Below the pieces are notes generated by a model, which ran no database searches, was not told where the DNA came from, and saw only the letters and a list, made by a program, of their open reading frames with translations. Made by a program: the position numbers and the translations under genes. A stretch of 64,000 bases of DNA from Centropus unirufus (taxonomy: Eukaryota > Chordata > Aves > Cuculiformes > Centropidae): positions 418,549 through 482,548 of the forward strand of contig VYZI01000424.1 in assembly GCA_013397695.1 (NCBI GenBank). Direction: 5' to 3'. How positions within the stretch are numbered: the stretch's first letter is position 1; each line of letters opens with the position of its first letter. Shown in pieces: positions 48,021-61,300 of this stretch.

Positions 48021-51000
48021 AGCTGCTTGTGCAGCAGCTCCACGCTGCTCTCCCAGCAGGGAGATCTAAATTTGAGCGGGGCTGAGGCAGCCGGGCGGGA
48101 GGCCAGCAGATGTGGGCACAGCAGCACTGCAGGAGGGCCAGGGAGGGCACCTCCCGCCCGCTGCCCGCCTGGCACGCAGCGACCACGCTGCCCGGCTGAG
48201 AGGGGACAACAAAAGTGTGCAAAGGGTGGTGAGGTTCCACATCGCTCAAGACTAATCATTAAAATCCTGTGATGGCTGTGCACTGCACTGTGGAACACCT
48301 AAGCAGCACCAGGCGTGTTTCAGTCCTGCTTCAGCACGCTTCCTCCCAACCCACGCTGCCTGAACACCCAGAGCAAGCCCAGAGCCGAGGGGGCAGCTCT
48401 TATCTTTCATGTGTGCTGGAGGAAGAGGGGAGCAGTGGCTGAGAGGAGCGTACCTCCGAGATCAGAACAGGGCTTTGGCTCTGCAATAAAACCTTGAACA
48501 AATGGAAGCAGAAGAATCCTCCTTCTTTTACCACAGCACTTTCCATTTTTTATTCCATGTCGTAATCTCTCTACTTCCCTCCCTGTCTTTTTTCTACTCT
48601 CCACTTACTTTGAAAAAAAATAATGCAAAAGTATAAAAACATAAATACAGCCTGCCTTTTTTAGTCTGACAAAAGAACATCCTCATCATGCAGCACATCC
48701 TGCCAGAGGCAGCTGGACAATGGCTCCTGGTTCCTTCCCCAGTGCTCGCAGGGCCACGGTCCCTGCAGACAGGGGCACCAGGCTTGCAGGGTACCGGGTG
48801 GCTCAGGTGGACACAGGGAGGGTGGCAATAGCCCGCACAATCCATTCTGATTTTGAGAATGCCAAATCCTTTATTATGAACCACCCACTGAAATAAAACC
48901 AATCCCATTTTATTAAAAGCCCAAAGACACAATTAGATCTTGCAGATTATGCAAATGATGTGTAGCCCTCTGACTGCTGGCAATTTGCCGCAGAGACCTC
49001 TGTGCTGCAGCGTTTGGGAAGCCCTGTCTGAGCACCGGTTAGGGACCCTTACCCCCTTGCATAGCTCTGGAGCCCGAAGCCCTGATAAATATTCCACAAA
49101 ATATGAACAGCCTATTTTCTCTTGCCACTCTGACCTTTTCCCCAAGATGTTAGAATGTATTTTTTTTGCCAGCTACTGTATGCTTATCCCCAGGGGTCAG
49201 GGACCTACAGGGCTCTATTAACTGTCAGTGGGGTTTTTTTCCTGATGTCTGAGTTTACCCAAGCTAAGCTAATGTACTGAAGAGAGTCTTGGCAGGGGCA
49301 ATAGACATTGTGTCACTGAGGGCATAAAGGCCAAGGAGTGGATGGAAAAACCCGGTGGTGAAACTTAATCAGCAAGTAAGGATCTGAAGCCAGGCTGCAT
49401 TTGATCAGAGGGACCCCACAAACATCTTGTGGAAACAGAAGTGCTTTCCCTGGCGCTCTCTGCGCTGCGGCCCCATTGCCCAGGAGGCAGGCGGGGGCTG
49501 CTGGTGCCTGCCCAGGGCTCAGCCGGGATGGCAGAGCCATAGTGCCCAGAGCAGCACCCTCGCACAGAGCACCCGGCTCTTGGCTTTGGGGTTGCTTGCA
49601 GAGCTCAAGCACTCGTCTGGGGGATAAGTGCCTTCTCTCATTCTGTCCTCTATTTTCTCATTTTTGACTTTTATGGTTTTTCATTTACAAGTCTAATCAG
49701 AGAGAGGCAGCAGGATGGAATAGCGCAATCATTCAACATAGATTAACAATGGAGTCAATAGTCTACAAGTGTTTGCAGCGTCGCCCAATGCAAGCTCCTT
49801 CAGCACTGAGCCAGGAGAGGCTCTACATGCTAAGAGTGAAGGGAGCTGCACATACAAAGCTATGGCTTGAAGACCTCAGCTAGACACACCTGCCTTCCAA
49901 ATGGATCAGCATCTCTTCCAGTAGCTCCCCTTGCAGGAAATTTTCAGGCTAGACAGCAAAATCAAGGGAAGCATCTTCTTTCATCTCTTTTGAGGCACCT
50001 TTAAATATACACGGCCACTGCTGTGGGCACAACGCAGGCAAGCTGGCCTGAAGGCAGCTCACGGGAGGTGCCGCTAACCCCGATCCACTCAGCTGGGTTC
50101 AGTGCATCACCAACCAGATCCCACGCAGCCCCGGTCTTACAGCATGCACTGCCACTGCCAGCACAGCCTCCCAAGCCGGCTGTGATTGTATATACAGACA
50201 TGTATATATACACACATATATATATATACATGCATGTGCCCTCTCCCCAGCTCTGCAGCAGCACAACCTAGGATGTATTCTCTAAACAATATTTTTTTTT
50301 AGGAAAGAAATAATCTAATTTAACCGTATTGGTAAGGACACACATCACTGTGTGAGTGTGTAAATCCCTGTCAGTGAGATCCTGAAGGACTTAACACCCG
50401 GGTGAGGTGGGTAGTTTCAACCCACTGCATAAGTAATTGTAGGCACAATTTAGCAAAGTATTAAAACCCTGGGTTTTGTTTTATTTTAAACACTTGCATA
50501 AGCACTGTATTGAGTCAAGACTTAACATTCCATATCATTCCTCCATGCGGGGCTGACATGGCCAATATTACACTTGACTGTGAACCAGCAGCATGTTATG
50601 GTGAGCCTCCGGGCAAGGCATCATGCTGGTCTGAACCCCTGGGCTACGCCACCGCTGCTGCAACACTGCGGCTCTGCCCACCCCAGTAAGTCACCCCATT
50701 CTGCTCTTGACACAAATTGGCTTTCAAAGCCTAACGGGCTAAAACTAGCTTTTTAAGAGCAGTCTAAAGTTAAAAATAGTTGACATTTGGGAAGTGACTG
50801 CAAGGTAAAATTCAAGCTTCCACTAGGTTTCTGAGCAATTGGAAAGTACATTGAATGCAGAAGTGTGCAAAACATGATTGCTGCTAAAGACTACAGCTGG
50901 AAAAAATATGTCACATTTTTATAACTGCTGTATACCTAATGAAATATAATAGATTTACTATCAGTTGAAGAATGGTTCAGTAAACATTGTAAATTAAATC

Positions 51001-51195
51001 TTATGATGAAGTTTAATAAACTTCAAGGCAGTGCCTACTGAGATGGGAAGGCTAGGAGCTATCGGAAATTCTGAGCCTGCCGCCTTCATTTTCCATGTTA
51101 TTTTAAACTGTTGTGACCCAAAAAGGTGCTGTGGTACCTGAATACATACAGACGTCCCAGCTCCATGATGCGATTCACTATGCCTGGCCCATAAT
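48021..51195. other. Intergenic, mixed composition
   Basis: No gene was recognised. A dinucleotide microsatellite lies at 50187-50236, and a perfect octamer ATGCAAAT at 48949-48956. 50730-51040 is AT-rich. Confidence 0.55.
50187..50236. repeat. TA/CA-type microsatellite
   Basis: An interrupted run of TATATA and CACACA dinucleotides. It creates a spurious tyrosine/isoleucine-rich open frame on the minus strand. Confidence 0.9.
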
Positions 51196-52540
51196 TTACC
51201 AGCTTTAACCCTCCTGTGAAATGACATCTATATAAATATTGTTAATAGCACTAACATAATGTTAAGTCAGGTTTTACTGGACTCCCTCATACACCCTTTG
51301 GATTTATTAGCTATAGGATTTGAAGTAAATTTTTATTAGCCCAAGTTAAACCCAGCTACCATGGGCCTGGCATTTGGGCTTTCTTTCCCCCATCTTTCTT
51401 CCTTTATCTGAGCTTGGGCCCCCTTTTCTCAGCCCAGTGCTTCCTCCCTCAGACCGAAACGTCCTCAGATAAATCTTACAGAATGAAATATTTATTAATT
51501 TTCCTAACCAATGTTGATCTCATAAATTACCAGGGCTTTTTCATGAAATGGTTATTAACATCCATGGCTGTATGTTAATGGCTTATTGACCAAATATGGG
51601 ATAATTAGACCCTAGGAGCACTGGCCACTGTGATCTATGAGAAGCGAATTTGGCCCTTATTACACCAATGACCTATTTAATATCTACTGATGAATTTAAG
51701 GTAGAATCAGAGGCAGAATTTGTTTCAAGGAGCTGCCCTCCAATTAATGAGCAGAAAGATTCTTGTATAAAATCTATTGATCCAGAAAAAAATTAACAAA
51801 AGTATATTTTTTTTAACTGATGATTAATTGGCTAAATAAGTGCTAGACTGAGATACACCAGGAAAACACTGGTAACCAGCCATTTCCTGGGATTAACAAA
51901 ACAATGAGTCTGTTTGACTACAAGGCCCAGTCTCCTCTCCCAGCTTTGAAGGATTTAGCTCCTAATTTACACTATGAAGATTTATACTAATATTTTTAAA
52001 GAAATTAACCATTTAGCCATGCTGCAGTTTCAGGAAAGACTATTTAGACCTGCTGCAAATGAGTGAGCTATGTTTGGTTTCAGCTCCTAAGCATGCTGTA
52101 TATTTGAAATGGCAGAGTTAGCATGCTGCACGCTGCTCAAGGAGACCCTTTCTTTCCTCTGTCATCTCACAGTATTTAAAATCAAATCAAAGATAAAATA
52201 AAAAGAATCAAAGCAAAGCCAAAAAGGAACGAACAGAATTTGTTTGAAGTACTTGAGCTATAGCCTTATTGTGGGCAGGAGGCACAAGTCCAAATGCAGT
52301 TTAAAAATTAAGCTGGTAATGTTTATGTGAATACAAAAAAACCCTTAGCTGATCCAGCCAACTAATTTGCACTCCAGTCCTTTGACCCAGAAAGTCTTCT
52401 ATAGAAACGTATGTACTTGGCATTGTTACAGGCACATCTCAATCAGTGGAGAGGACCTACTTAATCTCCTCATTGTTTTGAATCTAAAGAAATGGATTTA
52501 AGTAGCAGTACATGTTAGTGTGGGAACTGATGGCCCTGCT
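51196..52540. other. Long AT-rich, repeat-free block, strong candidate conserved non-coding region
   Basis: About 1.3 kb of uniformly AT-rich sequence with no named repeat and no open frame above 60 codons. Motifs include TATTTATTAATTTTCC, CTGATGATTAATTGGC (TGATTAATTG at 51821-51830, PBX-HOX-like), CTCCAATTAATGAG and CCTAATTTACAC. The length without either coding frames or repeats makes it one of the best enhancer candidates in the window. Confidence 0.42.
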
Positions 52541-54760
52541 GGGTGCTCCCAGCCAGGCTCCCCCTCTACCATGTATGGCTCGGCCCGGCTCTGGCTGCTC
52601 ACCCAGCTCCCTGTTCCTCAGCCTGCAGAACACAGACGATGAGAGCCGGGCTTGGCTGGTGATCCTGAAGATCCTGTAGCACAACTGATGAGGGAGAGGA
52701 AACGATTTATTGCCCCAAATAAATGCTATAGTTCCAAACATTAGGCAGCAACCACTCTTCTTATCCCACTCCCTATAACTTTTAGGTTCTGTGCAGCTGC
52801 TAACAGTGATTTTAAACTCTTTCTGCCTGCTAGACTCAGCTCGATAAGGATGGCTAATACCAAGAAGGGATTAAGTGATTGCTGCGAATAGGAGCACTGT
52901 GTATTCTCACAATTCAGACCTTGCCAAAGGTTCAGGACACCACAACAAGTCATTTTAACTACTGCATTTCTGAAATAAATAAATAAATTTTAAAAGTCTT
53001 GCACAGCAGTTTTTCCATCAAGGTTGCACAAAGCAGAGCTTTCCGGGGTCAGGTCAGGCTCAAGCTCCCAGCCGAGGCTGGGCTCAGCACAGCACACCCA
53101 CTGGGGCGTGGAAGCCCTGCGGACCCCGTGCTGGGAGCCCCTAGTGCTCGGACACACGGATTACTGCAGCAGTGCATCACTGCAGATAAAGTAAATCCAG
53201 TAATAAATACTGAGTGCAGGAGTAGACTGCAAGGAGTAATTCACAATAGCTATTGTACCTCTCCAACCCACTGTACTAGGAGAGATTGCCTGGAGGTAGA
53301 TAGTGGAAATATTAGAAGGTGAAATAAGAAAGAACTTTCCCTAACTAAGCCAAGGATAGGCTTTACAGTCTAAGGGACAGATGATACCGACAAAAGAAAA
53401 ATAACACAAGAGATAAAAGGAAGAATTAATATATAAAAAATGAAAGCAAGCAGATTAAAAAATAGAAAGCTACCAGCACTCCCTTTGCTCACATATTATT
53501 CCCTAATTACAGATAAGAACCTAGGGGCTGCAGCCAGACACACTTTTAATCATCTTTATACCCTTTTCCTGCTTCTTTGACCCTATCACAAAGAATCTAA
53601 CAGCCCGTGCCAGGGGACAGGTACCACCCCCGGCACTCCAGGCGCACCTAGCAGAGATGCCCATAGGTATCACCCCAGCTCAGAAAGGACAGGGCTGCAA
53701 TCATCACCAAGGTTCTTACTTCACCCACCTCCTCCTCATCTGCACTGAGAACACACCCGACCCTCGTTTAGCTGAAGGGCTTTTAATAGCTCCTCCCTGA
53801 TTGCCTAATTGCAGATAGGTGCAGAGGGTATTAAGCATGGTGCAGGCTCAGGGGTGACACTGCCGGGAAGCAGGAGGTGGAGATGGCCTCTTAGTCCAGG
53901 TGCAAACAAAATAGTATTTGTGATGAGAGCACAACGTGCAGGGGCTGCCGCAAACCTGAGGGGAGGCGGTCAATAACCCGAGCATGCGCACAGAGAGCTG
54001 ATGTTTCTGTGGCTGGAATGCTTGCATGCACTTGAAAACCTCATCAGATACGTTGACATCATTAGGTACCTGAACACCTTGCTTCCTCAGCCTTATGATT
54101 GCTCTTTCCGTACCCTACTACAACAAAGCTCCCTTCTAAAGAAGCAGATATGTATTTGTAGAAGAAGCCAGCGTACCCCAGACCCTGGCACGTTGGCTGT
54201 GCCAGCCTTGCACCAGTGGGGCTTGGCCACCCTTCCCTGGACTGTCTCCTTCTCCAGGGAGGGGACACCTCCCTCACCTAATGCTAAATCATACTGACAC
54301 AGGGCTGTGAGCCTTCCAATGCCAAGGACAACCACGACCAGAAATGTCGAAACCCTGCTCCCCAGAGCAGAGCAGAGCGAGCTCATTCCAGGCCGAGCCC
54401 TGCAGCTCCTGTCCCCACACTGCCTGATGGAACATCCACTTCGTGCTTGGTCTCCTGCCCAGAGATTTTCTACCAGCCAACAAACACCTAGATTTAAAAA
54501 TTAAATACAAAGAAAAGAAAAACAGCTTCCTTTCCAGTATCTATGCAGTTCAAAAGGAAAATGCTGTAGATCTTCCGCGTTTTCTCGCAAAAATGGTGTC
54601 ACTTATGAAACAAATCACCTGGCTGCGCCGGGCTCTGCGGCTGCGGGGAGCCCCTCGCTCCCTGCCTGTCCCTGCCAGCCTGTGCAGTGCTCCCTCCCCA
54701 TACTTCTCGCACCCAAAATTCTTCCTTTCTTCTCATGACAGGGTGTAAGAAAGAATAGGT
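52541..54760. other. Intergenic, mixed composition
   Basis: No gene was recognised. 52690-53010 and 53330-53520 are AT-rich, the latter A-rich on the + strand. No named repeat could be supported. Confidence 0.55.
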
Positions 54761-55060
54761 GCAGATTTTAACCTCTATAAGAGACACTAAATCACATATA
54801 TTTGTTTTCCTTCTGTGCTAAGAAAAAGCCCCCAAGGAAGTATGTTAAGTTTGGGCTTTAAAAGCACCAATTTAGCTATTATGAGTTTTCTGTGCTTTTT
54901 CTATTCAGGGAATGTTTGGCTTGAATACAGTATGTAGAAGAAATAAGATCAGCTCAACTGTTTTAAAGCTGATTGACATCTTGGGTTTTTTCCCCTCGTA
55001 ATCTGAAGCAAAAGAAAAAAATATAAAGGGAAACAGACACTCATTTAAAAGAAATTATTT
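54761..55060. other. AT-rich stretch with a PBX-MEIS-type site
   Basis: AT-rich, repeat-free DNA containing AAAGCTGATTGACATCTTGG. The ten-mer TGATTGACAT at 54970-54979 fits the PBX-MEIS/PREP composite site TGATTGACAG in nine of ten positions. No coding frame. Confidence 0.35.
54970..54979 (+). promoter_or_regulatory. PBX-MEIS/PREP composite site match
   Basis: TGATTGACAT: PBX half TGAT followed by the MEIS/PREP half TGACA. If real it would allow feedback of PBX3 on its own locus. Less than one match to the nine-base core is expected by chance in 64 kb of random sequence. Confidence 0.3.
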
Positions 55061-55319
55061 CCTTGCCTACAGTCCCTGATCAGGGCTGCTGTGCAGGGAG
55101 GATGAGAGCTCGTAAAAAGCCTTTTGTGGGTTCTTCCCAACCCTTCAGCTCGGATTTTGGAGGCAGACGAGCTGCACTCCATCAGAGTTCAGAGGAAATT
55201 CGAAGCGAAGGTAAGGAAGTTGCTGTAAATGAGAGAAAAAAAATCCCAACAAATCCTTTCATTCTGGCTGTACAGATCAGCCAAACCAGGAAACAGCTGT
55301 AGCAGAAATATTGTTTTTA

Positions 55320-55480
55320 ATAACCGAAGAGAGCGGCGGAGCGGCAGCTTTCGTTGGAACAGTGACCCCCAATGGCGACAGCGCGGGCTGCGGCCCGGCC
55401 CGGCTGAGGGGAGCACGGGACATGGCGGGAAACGCGGCCGGGCGGGAGCCGGGCCCTGCCCACAGGGACCGCCACGCAGG
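55320..55480. other. CpG-dense block, possible unannotated promoter
   Basis: I count about 20 CpG in roughly 160 bases, including GGCGACAGCGCGGGC and GGGAAACGCGGCCGGGCGGG. It rises abruptly from AT-rich DNA on the left and runs into a GC-rich minisatellite on the right. It resembles a small CpG-island promoter. Long open frames across it on both strands (up to 389 residues) are driven by base composition and the repeat. Confidence 0.4.
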
Positions 55481-55498
55481 AGCAGCTTCCCTGGGGTC

Positions 55499-55725
55499 TG
55501 GGCAGTGCCCAGGGCAGGAGATGCCATGCAGTGCCCGGGGCAGGGGCTGAGCAGTGCCCGGGGCAGGGGATGCCATGCGGTGCCCGGGGCAGTGCCCGGG
55601 GCAGATCCCAGGGCAGGGGCTGAGCAGTGCCCAGAGCAGGGGCTGCCATGCAGGGGCTGGGCAGTGCCCAGGGCAGGGGCTGAGCAGTGCCCGGGGCAGG
55701 GGCTGCCATGCAGGAGCTGGGCGGT
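55499..55725. repeat. imperfect GC-rich minisatellite
   Basis: Repeats of GGGGCAGGGGCTGAGCAGTG and GGGGATGCCATGC-type segments alternate in units of about 45-50 bp, with internal GTGCCCGGGGCA duplications. Four to five imperfect units can be seen. Confidence 0.88.
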
Positions 55726-56500
55726 GTTGAGGATGCAGAAGGAGGTGGCGCGCCCCAGCTCTGGTGGGGCACAGGGGTGGCTTCCCCGGCAGCACTGGCA
55801 GCCCCGCACTCCGCAGAGCTGGGCAGGGGTGGGTGGCAGGCACCGGGCATGGGGGCTGCATGGGGCCCCAGACTGGGGGACGGGCACCCCAACAGCAGGC
55901 GCTGTGAGCTGCGTGCCCAGACCTCTTCTGCCCAGCAGATGCAAAACCCGTGTGGGTGAGCCTTGGGACAGCGCACCAAGAATGAAATGGAAGCGTGGGG
56001 GTAGGGAGAATTCCCCCAGAGGAGCTGCCAGGGTGCCTCTGGCTGCTCAGCTGCTGTCGGGGGGGCAAAGGGGCCTGACAGAAGCGGGGCCACAGCAGCC
56101 CATGGCCAGCGCGGAGCTGGTGGGGGCCCATGGACGGCCCTGGAGGGGCTGCTCTGCGGGAGGCAGCCCTAACCTGGGCAGCCCGGGTGTCCAGAGGCCA
56201 GGCTTCTTGCTGAGGGTGGTGACAACTGCTCCTGGGGGGCTCAGGAAAGCCCCGTTGCTTCTCCAGCACAACAAATGCACGTCCCAAAGCCTGAGCAGTG
56301 GTGTGTGCTCTTCTGCTGGCTGCGGTGTCACAACATGTTTTGGTTGGCTTAGGTGCACTGCAAGGGTGGTAGATGAGCAGCAGGATATTTCCAGCTAATA
56401 AAAACAAGGGGCGTGACGTGGCAGTGGCTGCACCAGGGAGCCTCTGTCGGGCCGTTGGATTTTTGCTGTCTTTACGGCCGCAGAACTGGCAGTGCCTGAT
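55726..56500. other. Intergenic GC-rich stretch
   Basis: GC-rich DNA after the minisatellite. No gene was recognised; the open frames on both strands are continuations of the composition-driven frames to the left. Confidence 0.55.
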
Positions 56501-57900
56501 GCGCTAGGTGCAAGATATTTCTTTTCTTTCTGGTCAGTACTCATAGTCTTGTGGTTGAACGGTTTGTTTATCCTGACAGAATGTCATCCGGCTTGGCTTT
56601 GATTTTGCAAATAATCCACCTCCAGCTATGAATGCTCTCACTCCGAGATAGCCTTAACTTTCATACCGCCATAGGGCATGGGATGATTTCATGATGGTTA
56701 AGGGGAGATGAAAGGATTTTTGCCCTTGTCCTTTTCTCTTGTTTTGAGAAGTAAACAATAAAAGTTTAAGCCTTCCCACAGAAAATTTGTAAAAATGTGA
56801 GAAGACAGTAGAGACCAAATAATTATCCATAATCAATACGGTTAAAGTCAATGGACTCTGAGTGTCCTCTTCTAATAGACTTCATTCTGGGTTGTACCTT
56901 GACAGTTTATTTAAAAATATGAACTCTGAGGAATGGCTGTTTGACTATGTAATCTTGTTAAACTCATAAATTCAGTTGGTCTGAAGTCTATATCATTGAA
57001 GCCAGCTGGAACTAAATGTTTTGATAGCTAAAAAATGGTTCATTGAAGAAAATTCTGAAATAATGGGACTAATAAGTTGCCAAGAGAAATGTTTACAGGG
57101 GCCTAAGTGAAATTATCATAAGGCGAGGGTAAAAATTTTTGACCCACATCTTAAATTCTTAGTCAGGTTATACAGGCAAATAGACTGTATAATGGAACAT
57201 ATTTGTAAAATAAAACTGATTAGTGATATTGGTGTCTTATACAACCTACGTCCAGCATTAAATCACATTAATTTATCGGTGATTCTGTTGATGAGTACAT
57301 GCTGATGCTTCCATGGTGTGAATTTCAATAACTGGGTTTCCTTTTTGGCATCCATAATTCTATTATTTGAGACAGTTCATTGTTAGAGATAACACATTTT
57401 AAGTGATATTATTTATGCTGTTTCATCTTGTCACTGAGGTTCTTGCTCAAGTTCATTAATGTATTGTGCTCTTCTCTGTACAAGAGGGTGCAGTGAGAGC
57501 AATTGATTTTAAGTCCACATAATGACTGATGATATCACGCATGTTTACCGCTTTGACACTGCGGACTAGATGCTAATGCTGCAGAGATAAACATGATGTC
57601 ATTTTATGCAATTAAACACTTAATATACAGCAGGTAATGATTTGGTAAGCTTGGCACATGGAAGCAGTGGCTCTTAATCTTATTAACAGGGGTGGGATGA
57701 CGCCACAAGTGATATACACATACTCAGTCTATATCAATAAAACAATCTTTTATGGGCTTGGGTCATTCTCCTGTGATAAGATGAAGATACCTAAAATACG
57801 TCCCCAGCAGCTCATGAGCAGCTTTTATTGGGTCTAGAAAGAGTTGTCGGATCTGCGTACGCAGGGGTGCACCACAGCACATCAGCGTCCCAGCACCTTC
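56501..57900. other. Long AT-rich, repeat-free block, strong candidate conserved non-coding region
   Basis: About 1.4 kb, AT-rich, with no named repeat and almost no open frame (longest about 65 codons). Motifs include GATTTTGCAAATAATCC, ATTAAATCACATTAATTTAT, CACTTAATATACAGCAGG and ACAATCTTTTATGGGC (SOX-like core beside a CDX/posterior-HOX TTTTATGG core). Edges to GC-rich DNA are sharp on the left. Confidence 0.42.
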
Positions 57901-60900
57901 TCTAAACCTCTTTGGCCCTTCTCATTTCCAGTGGGTATCCATCTGTGGAAACTGCTGGATGACAACAGCATCCATGCCGCTGATTTAGGACTGTGTCCTG
58001 CTCTCTAGGGGACAATGTCTCAAAAGTGCCCCTCAATCTGCCCGACCTGCTGCAGTCCTCTCCCTGCTCCGGAGTGGGGAGGCCTCCGCTGCTCTGTACA
58101 GCTCTGGCCTCCCTCCTACTGCAAACGCTTTCTGCAATGCTGAGGCTGCTCAGCGTTTGCCTCAGCTCCACAGATGCGGCAGCAAATGGTCTCCTTCCAC
58201 AATAGTCAATATTTTCCAGCTTTGACAGATTAGCTGGAGTAATCACAGATTTTATGTGGCACAATTAACATATCTTTTCTTTATAGCTACTGCACATGAG
58301 TTTGTCTGTGATAAGCAAGGTCAAGCTGTGCACCAAGGCAGCACCATCCTTTAGGGCAGGGCCCACACTTGCTCTGCTGCCTGGCAGGAGATGTTGGCAG
58401 GCGGACACATGCCAAGTTGCTTTGGTAACTCAACAGCGAGTTAAGTGCAGCACAAGCTTCTCCAGCCCTTGTAAAAGTGATGCCCCATCCCCATAGTTGT
58501 GTAATTTGGGGGTGACAGGTATAGATTTTTAGACTGATCATTTTATTACTGGAAAACCAGGAAATGCAGCAGGCAAGAAGGAAGTGAAATGGGGAGTCGG
58601 GGAGGCCCAAGGCACCATCACAACTGGCACTCTGTGGCTGGGATTGGGTTGACTGGCACATGACTACATAGAACAAAGCTCCAGATGCACGGAGGACAAG
58701 ACTTAGGAAAACCAGAGGTGATGACTGCCCTGAGGTGTGTCTGGCTCTGGCAGCCTATGTGTGACTTGGTGGGGAGAGGATGCTCCTGGAGAAGGAGCAA
58801 AAGGAGCTGGCAATATCAGGGAGCACTGACAGAGTCAAGGATGATAACTGGTCTTTACTCCTGACACCTCGAGCAGATCTGTCCTTTCTCCCAACAGCTG
58901 TGGGTGCTTCTAAGGCTCCTGGTGCCACACCAGCCCAGAGACAGCCCATGGGCCAGGCAGGCTGTGGCTCACCCTGCATGGCAGAAAGCGAACAGCCCTC
59001 AACAGGGCTTTCCCTACTTTTTATTTTGCAGGCTGGTGTGATCCATAGGCCCGGGATTAACCCAAACAGCTGCCACTGAGAGTGTCAGGCTTTGTGCTTC
59101 ATTTACTCTCAAATAAAACAGCTCGATTTGCAAAGCAACGTGCAGCCTGTTCTCATCAGTCCAGCCCCTTCCAGGCCCCGCGGAGGCAGGGCAGGCAGCT
59201 CCGTATGCCAGGATTGTTCCCGTCTGTGGCCGCCCACAGCTGCCCACGCCTCTGGCCTCGGTCTGTCAGCCAGCCCTGTCTGTCCTGCTAGTCCGCTGAG
59301 CAGCCGCTCTTACTTTCTGGCCAGGGCCACGACGACAGTTGTCCAAATGGCCTTTGTGTGCTCCCGCGTGAGCCCAGGCACGCGGCTGCCCTCGAGGACT
59401 CGAGGCAGGAGCACTGCACATGGCAGGGCAGCACCGGGCTGCGCGCTGGGGCTGCTCCCTTGCTGGTCGGGGCAGAGGCAGGAAGACGGTGCCATTCCTG
59501 GATGGCATCCCAGAACCTGGCTGCACAAGCTCCTGTCCCTGTGCCGGAGCTGGGGCTGAGGCTGAGCCTACGATTCTCCTTCAGGATTCCTTTCCAAACA
59601 ATGGCATCAGGGCTTCTGTTTGGATTTCATTTTGTCGTCTTTCGAAAGTCTCTGGGACATGCCTGGGTTAATATTATAGTTTATCAACAATCGGTGCTCA
59701 AGAAATAGACTCTCTTTGGTTGATATTTAATGAGCTTGGAAATGAGAATATGGCTGTGCTGTTGTAGGAGACAGGAATGAGAATTTTAATGACAGTTTAT
59801 GTTTAATAAAAGGTTAATAAATTTTAATTAAATTAAACCAATAAGGTTCAATATTTGCTCAGCATATCAAAGTTCTGTTTGGTGTGATGGTGTATGAAAT
59901 GCTAGCTCACACTCTGCTAACACAAGGCTCTGCCTCCTGCTTCCACCAACATTGCCAGCCCCAGCAGAGGAGGTGTGGGAAAAACCTCTGGTTATAGGAA
60001 TAGGCCACAGGAGGTGCTTGAATTTTGGTTTATTTTGCAGGTGGGACCGCAGCAGCGTTACCAAAGGCCCCTCCCTGTCTCACAGACCCCCACGTTTGCT
60101 GGCAGCTGATTCTCAGCTACCCTGGATGTGCCAGTGGGGACTGGTGACACACAGAGCACCCCACAGCTTTCTGGCTAAAAGCTTTCCCATGTAGAACACC
60201 TTCGAGGTTGGGGAAAGTGTTTGCTGCTCATTTGTTCCCTTGGAACCCCACGGGGTTTTGTATTTGACAAACTTTTCTTTAGTTTCATGTTTAAAAAAGT
60301 GATAGCTGTCTCTAAACTATAAAAGACCGTTTCAAGATGAATCTTAAACCAAATCTGAAATAAATCATGTTTAGCTGTGAAAGCAGTGAAAGGCAAACTG
60401 GTTGGGCGCTGGGGTAGTTTCGGAGGCCGGCACTGTGGGTGGCACGTGGCACCCAGCCCTTCAGCAGCAGGTCCTGACGCGGCACAGTTTCGGTGCCACG
60501 GGCTGGATGCAGGGACACTCAGCCCTCGGCCCCTGTGGCAGCTCTCGAGAGTGCCGGGCAGTGACTTGGTGGCCCTCGCAGAGCTTCGAGCACCGTTCTG
60601 TGGTTGTAAGCGAACAGCTGGCATGAGACATGGCTTAATTGTTTACGGGGGCCTGGGCCAGATGTGGTGCGCGCTCCCTGCGCCAGGTCACAGCTAATCA
60701 GCCTGGGAAGGGCGGCAGACGGGCGGGATGATGCAGCTCCCCCTGGGCAGGAGCCAGAGTCTGGCACAGCCTTTGGCATAGGCGGGATGAGCAGCTGCCG
60801 TGGCACGGCACAGTGTGGCACGGCATGGAATGGTGCGGCTACCACACCGCCCAAGGCCTGCACAGCCAGCCCCTGGCATCTGAGGTCGCCCACAGGCAGT

Positions 60901-61300
60901 GAGGACAGCACGGCAGAGATCCTGTGGGCCATGGCGCTCGTGGCTGTTGCTGGCATCGGTGAGACCAGCTGTGCCACTGGGGCCGTGACGGGTTCTCCCC
61001 TTCTGCAGGGCCCCTCGGGGCTCCTGCCCTGGCTTGCAGAACCCCATACATTGCCATGGGAAATGCACACTGGCACTAAACAAGAATCTCACTGGATTTG
61101 CAAGAAATGGAAAAACTCAGTGTTTATTCCGAAAAAACCACACGTGGTTAAGCCACAGCTTTGTGTCAACTGCTAGTGGTGGGATCCCCTCTCAGCTCAG
61201 ACCCTCTGCCAGCTCCAGAGGAGAGCTTGGGCTTCAACTCTTGGTGGCAACCACCCTCTCCCACCACAACCAGGGAAGGGGGTGGGGAGGACACAATTAA
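57901..61300. other. Intergenic, mixed composition
   Basis: No gene was recognised. 59690-59880 is AT-rich with TAATAAATTTTAATTAAAT and TTTTAATGACAG. 58900-59600 and 60400-61050 are GC-rich. No named repeat could be supported. Confidence 0.55.

Noticed and set aside
55229..56407. 389-codon (+) and 376-codon (-) overlapping open frames
   Set aside because: Both strands are open over the same CpG-dense and minisatellite DNA, and the residues are repeat-derived.
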